Below, in pieces: positions 1 through 8,226 of a DNA stretch of 25,875 bases. A program made the translations under genes and the position numbers. Origin of the DNA: Halobacteriales archaeon QH_10_67_13. Lineage in GTDB: Archaea; Halobacteriota; Halobacteria; Halobacteriales; Haloarculaceae. Location: positions 1 through 25,875 of the forward strand of contig PXQL01000115.1 of assembly GCA_003021335.1 (NCBI GenBank), in the 5' to 3' direction. Each line of letters starts with the position of its first letter. Position 1 is the stretch's first letter. The notes under the pieces are model-generated. The model ran no database searches. It was not told the DNA's origin and worked only from the letters and a program-made list of their open reading frames with translations.

Positions 1-426
1 GCCGCCGGGATTGTCGCCGACCGTCTCGGCCGTAACCACGACCGTTCCGGTCGCCGCTTCCTGTCCCGAGCCCTCGACGGTCACGGTCACCGCGCCGGTC
101 TCGCCGACCTCGAGCCGGCCGGGAACGCTGACATCCGTGATCGTAAACGCGTCCGCGTCGTCGAGCTCGATCTCGACCCGGAACGACTCCAAGACGAGCT
201 TCGACTGGTTCGTGATCGAGAGCAGATCACCCCGGGTCTCACACTCCGTGCCGCTGACGGTGACCCTTTCAAGCTCTTCGAGCTTGAGGTACGCGTCCCC
301 ATCGCCGGCGACCTCGACACGGACTTGCCGGTGTGAAACGCCCCGCGAGAACGCCTCGGATCCCGTGAGAAGCCCGGCACCGGCTGCCACCGTGGCCGCT
401 CCGAAGAGAAGCTCTCGGCGTTTCAT
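1..426 (-). CDS. Tat-exported haloarchaeal surface protein, 5' part (3' end outside window)
   Basis: The frame is open from an ATG at 426 to the window edge (142 codons). The N-terminus MKRRELLFGAATVAAGAG is a twin-arginine-type signal followed by a hydrophobic stretch. The next segment, SEAFSRGVSHRQVRVEVAGD, has the same layout as the start of the three exported proteins at 6762-10244 (signal, then AFSR-V, then a beta strand, then DAYL). The rest looks like a beta-sandwich with the phrase LEVGETGAVTVTVEG, as in archaeal surface proteins, and the visible part ends in NPGG. The function is unknown; it probably acts outside the membrane. It lacks the CNQGK and GECA motifs of the 7-10 kb paralogues in the part seen, so it is at most a distant relative. 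Confidence 0.75.
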   Translation of the reverse strand, partial: MKRRELLFGAATVAAGAGLLTGSEAFSRGVSHRQVRVEVAGDGDAYLKLEELERVTVSGTECETRGDLLSITNQSKLVLESFRVEIELDDADAFTITDVSVPGRLEVGETGAVTVTVEGSGQEAATGTVVVTAETVGDNPGG

Positions 427-949
427 GAGTCCGTCTGCATACGCGGAGCCACACAGCAGGAGGGCTTAGGTATGGCCCGCATAACCGCTCCTGACCGTGC
501 GTTACGGCCCCGATACCGGCCCCCGCCCAGAGTTAATTGGTGCTTAGAGCTGGGGGGGATACCCCGCCTCCCGGCAGAACGGTCGATGAACGGACCCGTC
601 CGGCCACACACTCCGACCGGCGGCGAGTTCCCGCAAACGACGCTGGCGGGCCGGTCCGCAGACCCCCGGCCTCTCGGGAGATCCCTCGCCACGCGAACTG
701 ACCCGCCTGCACGATGACCCGTGCCTGCCGACCGCGGGGCTCGGTCCCGAGCGACTTTCCATCCCGGCCCCAAAGTGGGACCCCTGGATCTGCGGATCCG
801 TCGATCACGGCTCACGTGGCTCCGCCGCCCCGGTAGGTCGCGTATGCTGTCCATATGCAGGCATCCGTTCTATATGATATCCATTCACACTGTACAGTAG
901 CGACGACCACCGGCCGAGTGCGAGCCGGGGGTCGCTACGGGGGAAAATC
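427..949. other. Intergenic region between divergent genes
   Basis: I find no convincing gene, RNA or mobile element here. Several open frames cross it, but their composition is Arg/Pro/Gly-rich and looks like out-of-frame high-GC reading. An AT-rich patch at 868-882 (TATATGATAT at 871-880) could be the promoter of the gene at 950, which would imply a leader of about 50 bases. Confidence 0.5.
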
Positions 950-1510
950 ATGGCGGAGACCCAGCACGCAAGACGGGGGGAAATCGGCGCGGCGAGTACT
1001 GCCGAGAGGCGACTCACGGAGTGTCAGGTCCACAATCTGTTGCGCAACGAGCGCCGACGGGCGGTACTACGTCTCCTAACGGGGTCCTCGGAGCCGACGG
1101 TCGCCGTTCGGGACCTGGCCGAGCGGATCGCGGCCGAGGAAACCGGGACGGACCCGCCCCCGCGGGAGACGCGCCAGAGCGTGTACATCTCGCTCATCCA
1201 AACGCACATGCCGACGCTCGCGGACGCGGGCGTTGTCGAGTATGACGACCAAGCGAAGACAGCCACGGAGACCGCCGCCGTGGGGCAACTTGCGCCCTAC
1301 ACCGAGGAGCTTTCAGCCGACGGCCCCTCAACGGACACACGTCAGGAGCGATCGATCCTTGCCCCCGCGCTCGCGGTGATCCTCGCGAGCTGGCTGCTCT
1401 CGGCCGGAGCCGTGCTGAGCGTTCCACCGTTCGGGGCGGTTTCACCGATCGTCTGGTTGCTGTGTGGTGTCGTCGGCGTGGCAGCACTCGCCGCCTACGA
1501 TCGGCTCTGA
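950..1510 (+). CDS. DUF7344-like winged-helix protein with C-terminal membrane anchor
   Basis: A 186-residue protein. Residues about 20-115 match the haloarchaeal domain called DUF7344: the core VHNLLRNERRRAVLRLL, then VAVRDLAERIAAEE, then SVYISLIQTHMPTLADAG and VVEYDD. This is winged-helix-like and is generally assumed to bind DNA or act in regulation, without a tested role known to me. Two hydrophobic segments near the C-terminus (about 134-153 and 160-180) would anchor it in the membrane. Two further genes of this family lie at 10746 and 11365 in the window. The ATG at 950 is used because the family motif begins about 20 residues later. The gene runs divergently from the left-edge gene and converges with the HTH_10 regulator, whose stop is 30 bases away. 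Confidence 0.75.
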   Translation: MAETQHARRGEIGAASTAERRLTECQVHNLLRNERRRAVLRLLTGSSEPTVAVRDLAERIAAEETGTDPPPRETRQSVYISLIQTHMPTLADAGVVEYDDQAKTATETAAVGQLAPYTEELSADGPSTDTRQERSILAPALAVILASWLLSAGAVLSVPPFGAVSPIVWLLCGVVGVAALAAYDRL

Positions 1511-1540
1511 GTCGTCGACCGGGTCCCTTCGACCTCGCTG

Positions 1541-3148
1541 CTACCGTCCGTTCTCTGTTTCCGGATCGAACAGTCCCGCGAAGAGTTTCCGCTCGCCCGC
1601 ACGGAGGTGTTGTGCGATCGTCTGTCGGCTCAATCCGAGCTTCTCTGCGAGTTCCGTGGCCGTGTGGTCTCGCGGCCGCTCGAAGTAGCCGTTGAAATAC
1701 GCGAACTCGAGAATCTGACGCTGACGGGCGGTGAGGCGATCGAGTAGCTCGTCGCGATCGACCGGTTGCCCGCTCCCGTCGGACCCGACCGACCGAACGC
1801 ACACGTCGACGTGCTTGGCTTCGATCGCTTCGACGAGCCGCTGGATCTGGTCCCTGTTTTCGACGGCCGCCGTCACCGCGATGCCGTCGCGTCTCGCGGA
1901 CGCACCGACGAGCTGTCCCCCGTTGGCTGCAACGATCGTCTCCGGCGTCGGTCGCTCACACTCGAGTTCGACACGCAGGGGACACTCCGTGAGGACGGTG
2001 ACGCTCTCCGCGACCGGTCGACACGCGGTGACGAACTCGTCTGGCCCCGCTCCGCGGACGGTCAGCACGTACCGAACGGTCTCCTCGCGGGGAACGGCGG
2101 TTAGGACGGCCACCCGCGTGTCGACCGGGAGTTCACCGAGGGCGGCCACCACCGGGATCGATTCATCTGCAATCTCGATCTCGACGACGCTGCGGGCGGC
2201 CGAGAGCAGCGACTCCCGCAACGACGCCGCCCGGAGCGCGTATCCGAGCGTCCGCGCGAGCTCTGACAGGGACTCGGCCGTCCCGGCAGAGCGCTCGTCG
2301 TCGTACACCGACATCGCACCGAATGGGGTGTTTTCGTACCGGATCGGCACGGCGACGGCACTCTCGATCTCGTCATCGGCCGCGGCCGCCTGCCAGTCTC
2401 CCTCGTCCGGGTCGATCGCCGACACGACTCGCGGCGTGCCGCTCTCGAAGGCGACGACTCCCGGATCGCCGCGCCGGTCCTGAAGACCGCCTCCGGGGTC
2501 TAACAGCGCTGCGACGTAGGCACCGTCTCCAGCGGTCCACCGTGGAACGAGAGCGCCGGTTTCGTCGGTCGTTCCGATCCACGCGGCTCGGTGGCCCCTC
2601 TCTGTTGTCAGGAACTCACAGAACGACTGGCCGAGCTCGTCTTGCGACGATGCCGTCCGGAGGATCTCCAGGACGGCCGCTTTCTCTTTGTACGCGTCTC
2701 TGAGTTTCCGGTTCGCGCGGTGGAACTTGACGGCCGTGACGATGTGACGTGCGACGCTCGGATCGTGGCGAAACCGACGAGACGTGACGTGCTCGGTGAC
2801 GAGCTGCGTGTGGTGGTCGGTACGTTGTGATTCCGAGTCCTCGGTTATGATAAACGCCGGGGGCTTACCCGGAGCTCGTTCCGCGATCGTAGCGAGGATA
2901 GCTTCACGCTCGGCGCGAGTAAGTCTTGGAGCACAGACGACGCAGTCGAGGTCGTCGGTCACCCGGCCATCGATACCGGGCGTTCCCGTCGCGACCGCCG
3001 TTTCGGGAGAAAATCGCCCGTCTAAGGATTCGAGCTGACCTGCGACCGAGGACACGGTCTCGTCGGCCCCCACGACCAGAATGTTGATCGGTTTCTCGAC
3101 CCGTCCGCCGGAGCCGTCACTCGCGCCCGCCCGGTCCGCCAGTGTCAT
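1541..3148 (-). CDS. HTH_10 (Bat-type) transcriptional regulator with pseudo-receiver and GAF domain
   Basis: A 535-residue soluble protein. Residues about 19-125 read as a response-regulator fold (INILVVGADE at the first strand), but the usual phosphorylated Asp is not in place: the expected strand reads DCVVCAPRL. A GAF-like domain follows (about 140-310, with AAWIGTTDETGAL and AVAVPIRYENTPFGAMSVYD), then the domain that normally sits between GAF and HTH_10 in Bat proteins (about 315-460), then a C-terminal HTH_10 (about 472-530: LTARQRQILEFAYFNGYFE, ATELAEKLGLSRQTIAQHLR). It should bind DNA and respond to a small ligand or redox signal through GAF. The target genes are unknown. A good TATA box lies about 55 bases upstream, and GGGAG about 10 bases before the ATG may be a ribosome-binding site. 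Confidence 0.85.
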   Translation of the reverse strand: MTLADRAGASDGSGGRVEKPINILVVGADETVSSVAGQLESLDGRFSPETAVATGTPGIDGRVTDDLDCVVCAPRLTRAEREAILATIAERAPGKPPAFIITEDSESQRTDHHTQLVTEHVTSRRFRHDPSVARHIVTAVKFHRANRKLRDAYKEKAAVLEILRTASSQDELGQSFCEFLTTERGHRAAWIGTTDETGALVPRWTAGDGAYVAALLDPGGGLQDRRGDPGVVAFESGTPRVVSAIDPDEGDWQAAAADDEIESAVAVPIRYENTPFGAMSVYDDERSAGTAESLSELARTLGYALRAASLRESLLSAARSVVEIEIADESIPVVAALGELPVDTRVAVLTAVPREETVRYVLTVRGAGPDEFVTACRPVAESVTVLTECPLRVELECERPTPETIVAANGGQLVGASARRDGIAVTAAVENRDQIQRLVEAIEAKHVDVCVRSVGSDGSGQPVDRDELLDRLTARQRQILEFAYFNGYFERPRDHTATELAEKLGLSRQTIAQHLRAGERKLFAGLFDPETENGR

Positions 3149-3495
3149 TTCTCACTCACTCCCTTCGGCTCGATGACCGCATGTAATTCTGCCCGATCTG
3201 TATATATAACTTTTCCTGAACGAACGGGGAACAAGAAGACGCGTAAACTCTTTTTGTCACGCTGGCGGTGATCCCATCCACACGCATTGTTACTATCTCG
3301 TACGGTCGACGATGTATCTCCAGGAATCTTTTTGATCAACTGAGTTACAGCATCGATCTCGCTGTCCCGACGCGGGCTGTCCGTTCGATCGAGTCGGATC
3401 GTGTCGGTGTCGGGGGACCGTTGCCGACCTGTCATGCGTTACGCTCGTGACGGGTGAGATTGTAGTACCCGACCCTAGAGGTCTAGCGTTTCGGC
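3149..3495. other. Intergenic region between two HTH_10 genes
   Basis: It holds the promoter of the gene at 3148 in an AT-rich stretch (about 3180-3260). A 96-codon minus-strand frame (3145-3435) overlaps the regulator's ATG by four bases, but its sequence resembles no family I know and it contains the promoter, so I do not call it a gene. Nothing else is seen. Confidence 0.5.
3201..3210 (-). promoter_or_regulatory. TATA box of the HTH_10 regulator at 3148
   Basis: The minus strand reads GTTATATATA in an AT-rich patch. Transcription would start near 3177, giving a leader of about 30 bases that includes GGGAG before the ATG. Confidence 0.6.
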
Positions 3496-5778
3496 TCAGC
3501 CCCCGTCGTCGGGGTCGAACAGCTCAGTCAACAGAGATCGCTCGGCCTTCCGGAGGTGTGAGTGGAGCGTCGCCGAGGTGATGTCGAGCGATTCGGCGAC
3601 TTCCTCGGCGGTCGAATCCCGCGGCCAATTAAAGTAGCCGGCGTGGTAGGCGGCCTCGATCGCCTCGCGCTGACGATCGGTCAGCCGGTCGAGCTGGTCG
3701 GACGGGAGCGCCCGTTCCTGTTCCAGTGCGCGGTCCCGCTCGACCTTACTGAGGACCCGTGTCTCCCCGTCACGTCGACAGATCTGTTCCATCAGGGTCC
3801 GCACGCCGAACCCGGAGGCGATCGAGAGCTCGTACCGGGCTCGGCCGCCGTCGGCTCTCGCGTCGGTGACGTTCGTCCCGTACTCGACAGCAGTTCCGAG
3901 CGGTCCCTCCTTGACCTGCCACTCCAAAAGCGTCTCTCCGTCGCTTTCGCGGACGATTTCGACTTTGTCCGCCGTTGCTGCGAACGCCTCGTGGACGGCC
4001 GAGGCGTCGCTTCCGGTAGCAGTCACGTACGCGACGGGACCGCCCTCGCGGGCGGGGACGACACCACGGAGCTCGAGCTGACAGGGAAGTTCTTCAGTGA
4101 CGGCGACCAACGGGTCGCCGTTGCCGGTGCTTTCGAGTTCGAGGTCGATGACTGTCTCTCCCGAGAGTAGCTTGCGCGTCTCGACGGCGTTGAACGCGTG
4201 GCCGACCGTCTCTCCGAGCTCCCCGAGTATCGAGCGCTCGCGGTCGCTGACGGTGTCCCGTTCGGTATAGAGCCCGAGAGCGCCGTAGACGGTTCGGCCG
4301 AACGTCACGGGGACGATACTCCAGGTCCCCGACGTTTCTGTCCCGTCCGGAACGACCCGCGCCGACTCCTCGGCTCCCTCCTCGTCGTCGAATTCACCGT
4401 CGATCGCTGGGGGACCGGGCGCTCCCACATCATCAACCGAAACATCCTGCTCCCCCCGCCGGGTCGGACAGTCCGTGTCGTCCGGATCGTCCGGACTATC
4501 CGAATTGTTGCCGTTAGTGCGTCCGTCGCGGGCGACGGTCCACCGGTCGGCGTCGCCCTCCCAGGTCGGGATATCGGCGATACGAGCCGATCGGTAGAGG
4601 TCGGACTTAGACAACCGTTCACAGACCGCCCGCTCGATCTCTGCGCGGCTGTGCGCCGAGACGAGAGCCTGGTTGACTCCGCGCAACACCGCGTTGAGAT
4701 CGTTCGCCGTCTTTAGCTCGTCACGCTGGCTCGTCAGCCGGCGCTCGCGGCGTCGTCGCGCAGTGATATCGTGAACGACCAGCGTGTTGCCGATCCGACG
4801 GTCCTGTCGGTCGGTGATCGGGGATGCCCTGACCTCGTACACCCGGTCGTGGCGTTCGATCTCGGCGAGCGCGTCCTCGGTCTCGAAGTCGAGCCGCGAT
4901 CGGTCGACGAGGAGTTCGACCTCCTTACCGACGGCCTCGGCGGCTGCACAGTCCAGTACCTCCTCGGCGACAGGATTACAGTAGATGATACGGTTCGCGT
5001 TGTCGACGATCACCACACCGGCGTCGAGCTGGCTGATCGCCGCGTTCCGGCCGAGCTGCCGGGTCGCGGGGACCAGATCGAACAGCTGCCGGTGGAACAG
5101 CGCGTAGGCGAACGCGATCCCGGTTATCGTGAACGCGTACGGCGTCGGGTCGATCGTCGCGACGTCGTTCAACAAGAACACTTCCACAACGTTCGTAAAG
5201 AAGGGGACGGCGATGCCGACGAGAAGCAGTGCCGACTGGTCGGTGTAGAGGTAGTCGGATTTGTAAATGAGCCGGATAAACAGCGCGGAGGCGACCGCGA
5301 CCAGTAGGTATGTGTAGACGACCTCCGCGTGGAACAGGACCCCCCACGTCGGGTTCTCGATCACTAACCCGCCGACTACGGTGAACGAGTGATCGACCCA
5401 GAACTGTTGGTGAAAGTGGTTGGTCAAGATACCCACGAGCACAGCAGTCGGCACGACCAACAGCCCGGCCACCGTCCGCCACGTGACAAATTCGTCGTAG
5501 CCGGTGTACGCGAGCGCGAACAGGAGCAGCCAGACCTCGATCGTCCCCGTCGAAAACCAGACCATCTTCATCCAGAAAATCCGCCAGGGACCCGGAGGCG
5601 TGAACAGCCCAATCGCGTAGCTGGCCGACCAGTTCGCCAGTGCGGCCATGAGCAGGACGAAGGCGGTCGCCCCAGGCTCCTGTCGCTTCCGGAATGCGTA
5701 GGCCCCGAGCGCTGTTGCCAAGACAGTAGAAGCTGCGAGTAGGACAACGTGAACTGAGATTATCCCGATCATATTCAC
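3496..5778 (-). CDS. Membrane sensor with N-terminal multi-TM region, PAS, GAF and HTH_10 DNA-binding domain
   Basis: A 760-residue protein. Residues 1-230 hold about seven hydrophobic helices and resemble the N-terminal 7TM region of archaeal histidine kinases (ALANWSASYAIGLFTPPGPW; FWMKMVWFSTG; FAYALFHRQLFDLVPATR at the end). A PAS domain follows (about 240-350: AGVVIVDNANRIIYCNPVAEE), then a GAF-like domain split by an acidic insert rich in Asp/Glu/Ser, a Bat-type linker domain, and HTH_10 (about 695-750: LTDRQREAIEAAYHAGYF, TAEEVAESLDITSATLHSHL). There is no kinase domain. The architecture suggests a one-component regulator that senses at the membrane and binds DNA itself. The start is GTG 5778, with GGGAGG four bases upstream; an ATG two codons later is an alternative. 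Confidence 0.85.
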   Translation of the reverse strand: MNMIGIISVHVVLLAASTVLATALGAYAFRKRQEPGATAFVLLMAALANWSASYAIGLFTPPGPWRIFWMKMVWFSTGTIEVWLLLFALAYTGYDEFVTWRTVAGLLVVPTAVLVGILTNHFHQQFWVDHSFTVVGGLVIENPTWGVLFHAEVVYTYLLVAVASALFIRLIYKSDYLYTDQSALLLVGIAVPFFTNVVEVFLLNDVATIDPTPYAFTITGIAFAYALFHRQLFDLVPATRQLGRNAAISQLDAGVVIVDNANRIIYCNPVAEEVLDCAAAEAVGKEVELLVDRSRLDFETEDALAEIERHDRVYEVRASPITDRQDRRIGNTLVVHDITARRRRERRLTSQRDELKTANDLNAVLRGVNQALVSAHSRAEIERAVCERLSKSDLYRSARIADIPTWEGDADRWTVARDGRTNGNNSDSPDDPDDTDCPTRRGEQDVSVDDVGAPGPPAIDGEFDDEEGAEESARVVPDGTETSGTWSIVPVTFGRTVYGALGLYTERDTVSDRERSILGELGETVGHAFNAVETRKLLSGETVIDLELESTGNGDPLVAVTEELPCQLELRGVVPAREGGPVAYVTATGSDASAVHEAFAATADKVEIVRESDGETLLEWQVKEGPLGTAVEYGTNVTDARADGGRARYELSIASGFGVRTLMEQICRRDGETRVLSKVERDRALEQERALPSDQLDRLTDRQREAIEAAYHAGYFNWPRDSTAEEVAESLDITSATLHSHLRKAERSLLTELFDPDDGG

Positions 5779-6089
5779 ACAGCCTCCCGGATCTTACTCG
5801 GAACCGGACTATCATTCCAGAAAGTATATACACGGCTATAAAAAACATCGGCACTGGTACGTGCAGTATTCCGATGACCGACAGTCGGGCCGATCCTGTT
5901 CCTGATTCTCGGCCGGTCAGCGTGCACTCTACCTATCGTCGTCGAGAATACAGCTCCTTCCAGTCCCGCTCGTTAGGGGTCCTTGAGTATCAATCGATTA
6001 CTCGAACACGACCCTCCGGTACACCGGGTGATCCTAAACGTATAGCGCCGGAGTTGAGGGGGAGAGCGCGGGTATCGTATATTGATAAT
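5779..6089. other. Intergenic region upstream of the membrane sensor
   Basis: Apart from the promoter at 5824-5846 I see no feature. Plus-strand frames here are interrupted and carry no known motif. Confidence 0.4.
5824..5846 (-). promoter_or_regulatory. Promoter region of the membrane HTH_10 sensor
   Basis: Two AT-rich blocks on the minus strand, TTTTTTATAG and GTATATAC, lie 46-68 bases before the start codon. Either could be the TATA box. The leader would carry the GGGAGG at 5783-5788. Confidence 0.5.
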
Positions 6090-6350
6090 ACTCCCCAAAG
6101 AGTTCATCGACGCGACAACGGATCGAAGCCGCAGACAGTGTGTCGTCGCCCTCGGGACGGGCGCTGTTGCGGCTCTCGACGGCTGTGGCGGTGATGACAA
6201 CGTCCGACTCGTCAGGCCGGTAGACCAGTTCAAAAAACGTTTGGACTCGTACTCGATGCTTTCGCGGGCCGGCCCGATCGCAATCGCGTTCAGATTCAGC
6301 GACTCCCTGAGATCGGCTGATGTGACGGTCGGGCGTCCGAGATCGTGAAC
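6090..6350 (-). pseudogene. tbp: Relic of a TATA-binding protein (second TBP repeat)
   Basis: On the minus strand one frame reads TVTSADLRESLNLNAIAIG and IEYESKRF, which matches the haloarchaeal TBP segment (A)SADL-LNLNAIAIGLGLE-IEYEPEQF. After a run of six T (plus-strand A at 6232-6237) the match moves to another frame: FELVYRPDESDVVI corresponds to the TBP phrase FPGLVYR-DDPDVVV. A weaker match continues as a helix, AASIRCRVDELFGEY. Only the second half of the protein is present, it has a frame break, and no TBP start is seen, so it cannot make a working factor. Haloarchaea often carry several tbp genes; this looks like a decayed extra copy. The identification rests on my memory of the family, not on a search. 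Confidence 0.65.
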
Positions 6351-6761
6351 CGAACGCCGACGGGCTCCGCGGCGCGTCGCCGGGTTGGGTGATCGCTCGT
6401 CAGTCTCCCGGGGCGATACGGCCACCCGCACCCGTTTGGATCACGAGGACGAGCCTCCTCGGTCTCTGTTCGCCGCGTTGCCGGCGCCGACTCAGACCAA
6501 GAGATCCGCGGTGATCCGTCGGGGTCGTGGGTGGTCGTGCCCTGCCGATCGTCCGAGTCCGGCGTCTGTGCGGCGAGCGAACGGCCGCTCCGTCCTGGCC
6601 GACGCGGCGGTTGCCCGGCGTTGGCGAGACTCGACCCGACGGACCAATACGTTGTGCGTCAGGTACACTGAGAACCCGCTCTCGGCGGTTCGGGGTCGCC
6701 GCGGGTGCCCGTCCGCCGGGGCTTTCGGCCCACAGGCTTCCCCGATGGCCCATCGCCCCGA
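6351..6761. other. Region without recognisable gene
   Basis: Open frames cross this stretch on both strands, but none shows a known motif, and composition is typical of out-of-frame reading. A gene relic beyond recognition is possible, given the TBP relic beside it. Confidence 0.4.
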
Positions 6762-8224
6762 TCAGGAGCCCGGGGCGTCGTAGCTTCCCTGTTCGTACAG
6801 GAGCCCCTGGTCGGGATCGTCGATCTCGACGTCGACGGTCCGGGTCGTTCCGTCCGCGGCGGGATTCGTCGTCGTGTACGACAATACGTACGCGTCTGCG
6901 GTGAGGTCCTCGGTGATGTCGTCGATGACCGGCGAGAGATCCGCGCTGGAATCGAACTCGATCCACGTGCCGTCGTCGACGTTGTCGGCGATGTCTCGCT
7001 TGTTCACGTCGAACCGCGTCGCGTCGGGCGCGACCGCGTAGTAGGCGAAATTCCCGTCGTTGAGAAATCCCTCGACATCCGACTGACTGAACCGTGTCCG
7101 GTCGTCGGTCTCGTCGTGTGCGCCTATGTCGGTGATGTCGATGAGCACCCGCTGTGCCCCCGGACGGAACGTCGAGAGCGCACCGCCGGTCGGCGGGTCC
7201 TCGGTGTCCGTCGTCTGTGCCCGCGCGTTGCCTGTCCCGACGGCCAGCGCGTCGACGTTGTCCTCGGAACCGTCGCCGCCACCCGACGCGCTCAACCCGT
7301 CGACGGTGGTTTTGAAGCTCGCGGCGTCGGTGAAGTCGGTGTCGACCTCGGCGTTGTCCTTGAACGAGACGAGCGCGTATCGCGCGTCGACCCCCTCGGC
7401 CTCGAGGTCGTCGGTGAACCCGGTTATCTCGTCCTGTAAGTCGTCGATCGGGCCGCCCATGCTCCCGGTGTCGTCGAACACGACGACGATGTCGACCGCA
7501 CCGCCCGACTCGAAGGCGACGCTCTCGATCGTCTGGCCGCAGCCGTTCTCACAGACCGCGAAGTTCGATTCGGTCAGGTCGCCACCGGTGCCCGGCGACG
7601 TATCGACGCGCAGCCGGACATCGATCCCGGGAAAGCCCGTCGACGGATCGGGACCGGCCGAGAGCAGGTTCGAGAACGGATCGTCGGTTGAGCCGAGAGT
7701 GAACGAACACTCCGGACACTCCGGGCTCGGCGTGGGCTCGCCGAAGCACTCTCCGTTGACGTCGGCTGTGACGGTGGCCTCGCCGTCGATCAGCGGCGTC
7801 TCGTCCGCGTCGATGCCCTTCGTGACAGTTCGGACACCCATCTCTGCACACTCGCCCAACTCGAGGAGAATCTCTTCGTTTTCGTCGACGATCCGGCGGT
7901 TGGTCACCGCCCCAGTACTGTCACGTTCGACGTAGTAGAACGCCACCGTCTGCTCGCCGACATCGTTCTCGACGACGCCCTCGGGCAGCGCGTAGCTGAG
8001 ACAGGCGCCCTCTTTGCCCTGGTTGCACAGCTCGAACATCCCGTCGAACCAGGTGGTAGAATCCGAGTTGACACCCGTTCCCGTAGGGCGGTCGTAGGTA
8101 GTCTCGCTGTCTGTATCGAGACGCTACGCTGGGAGCGCACTTCGCTGAACGCTCCCGAACCGACCAGCGCCGCGCCGCCAATCGACGCGCTTCCGAGTCC
8201 GATCAGGAACTTGCGCCTGTCCAT
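6762..8224 (-). pseudogene. Tat-exported von Willebrand A protein, frame broken after the signal peptide
   Basis: The start at 8224 gives MDRRKFLIGLGSASIGGAAL, a twin-arginine signal, then AFSEV and SVSIQTA. Near 8110 the frame breaks. The body continues in another frame with GVNSDSTTWFDGMFELCNQG, the beta-sandwich module shared with the two upstream genes (conserved CNQGK and LGECA), then a von Willebrand A domain: strand DIVVVF, metal-site motif DDTGS, and later RVLIDITDIG. About 30-45 residues found in the intact paralogue (between SIQTA and GVNSDST) are also missing. The open part starts at an internal Met (8039), inside the module, so it would not be exported. The gene follows the propeller gene by two bases, clearly in one operon. 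Frame break by deletion or gene conversion seems likelier than a simple sequencing error, because residues are lost too. Confidence 0.75.
8012..8110. repeat. 99-bp direct repeat, copy 1
   Basis: Identical base for base to 9991-10089. It covers the coding segment from TYDRPTGTG to CNQGK of the shared module. The repeat's right edge is exactly where the reading frame of both host genes breaks. Confidence 0.9.
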
Positions 8225-8226
8225 GA

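Noticed and set aside
3145..3435. Minus-strand 96-codon frame overlapping the HTH_10 start by four bases
   Set aside because: It contains the strong TATA box of the next gene, has no known motif and an atypical composition.
6082..6348. Plus-strand frame with a lipoprotein-like signal (RRQCVVALGTGAVAALDGC)
   Set aside because: It is the reverse complement of the TBP relic, the lipobox has Asp before Gly-Cys, and the rest matches no exported protein.
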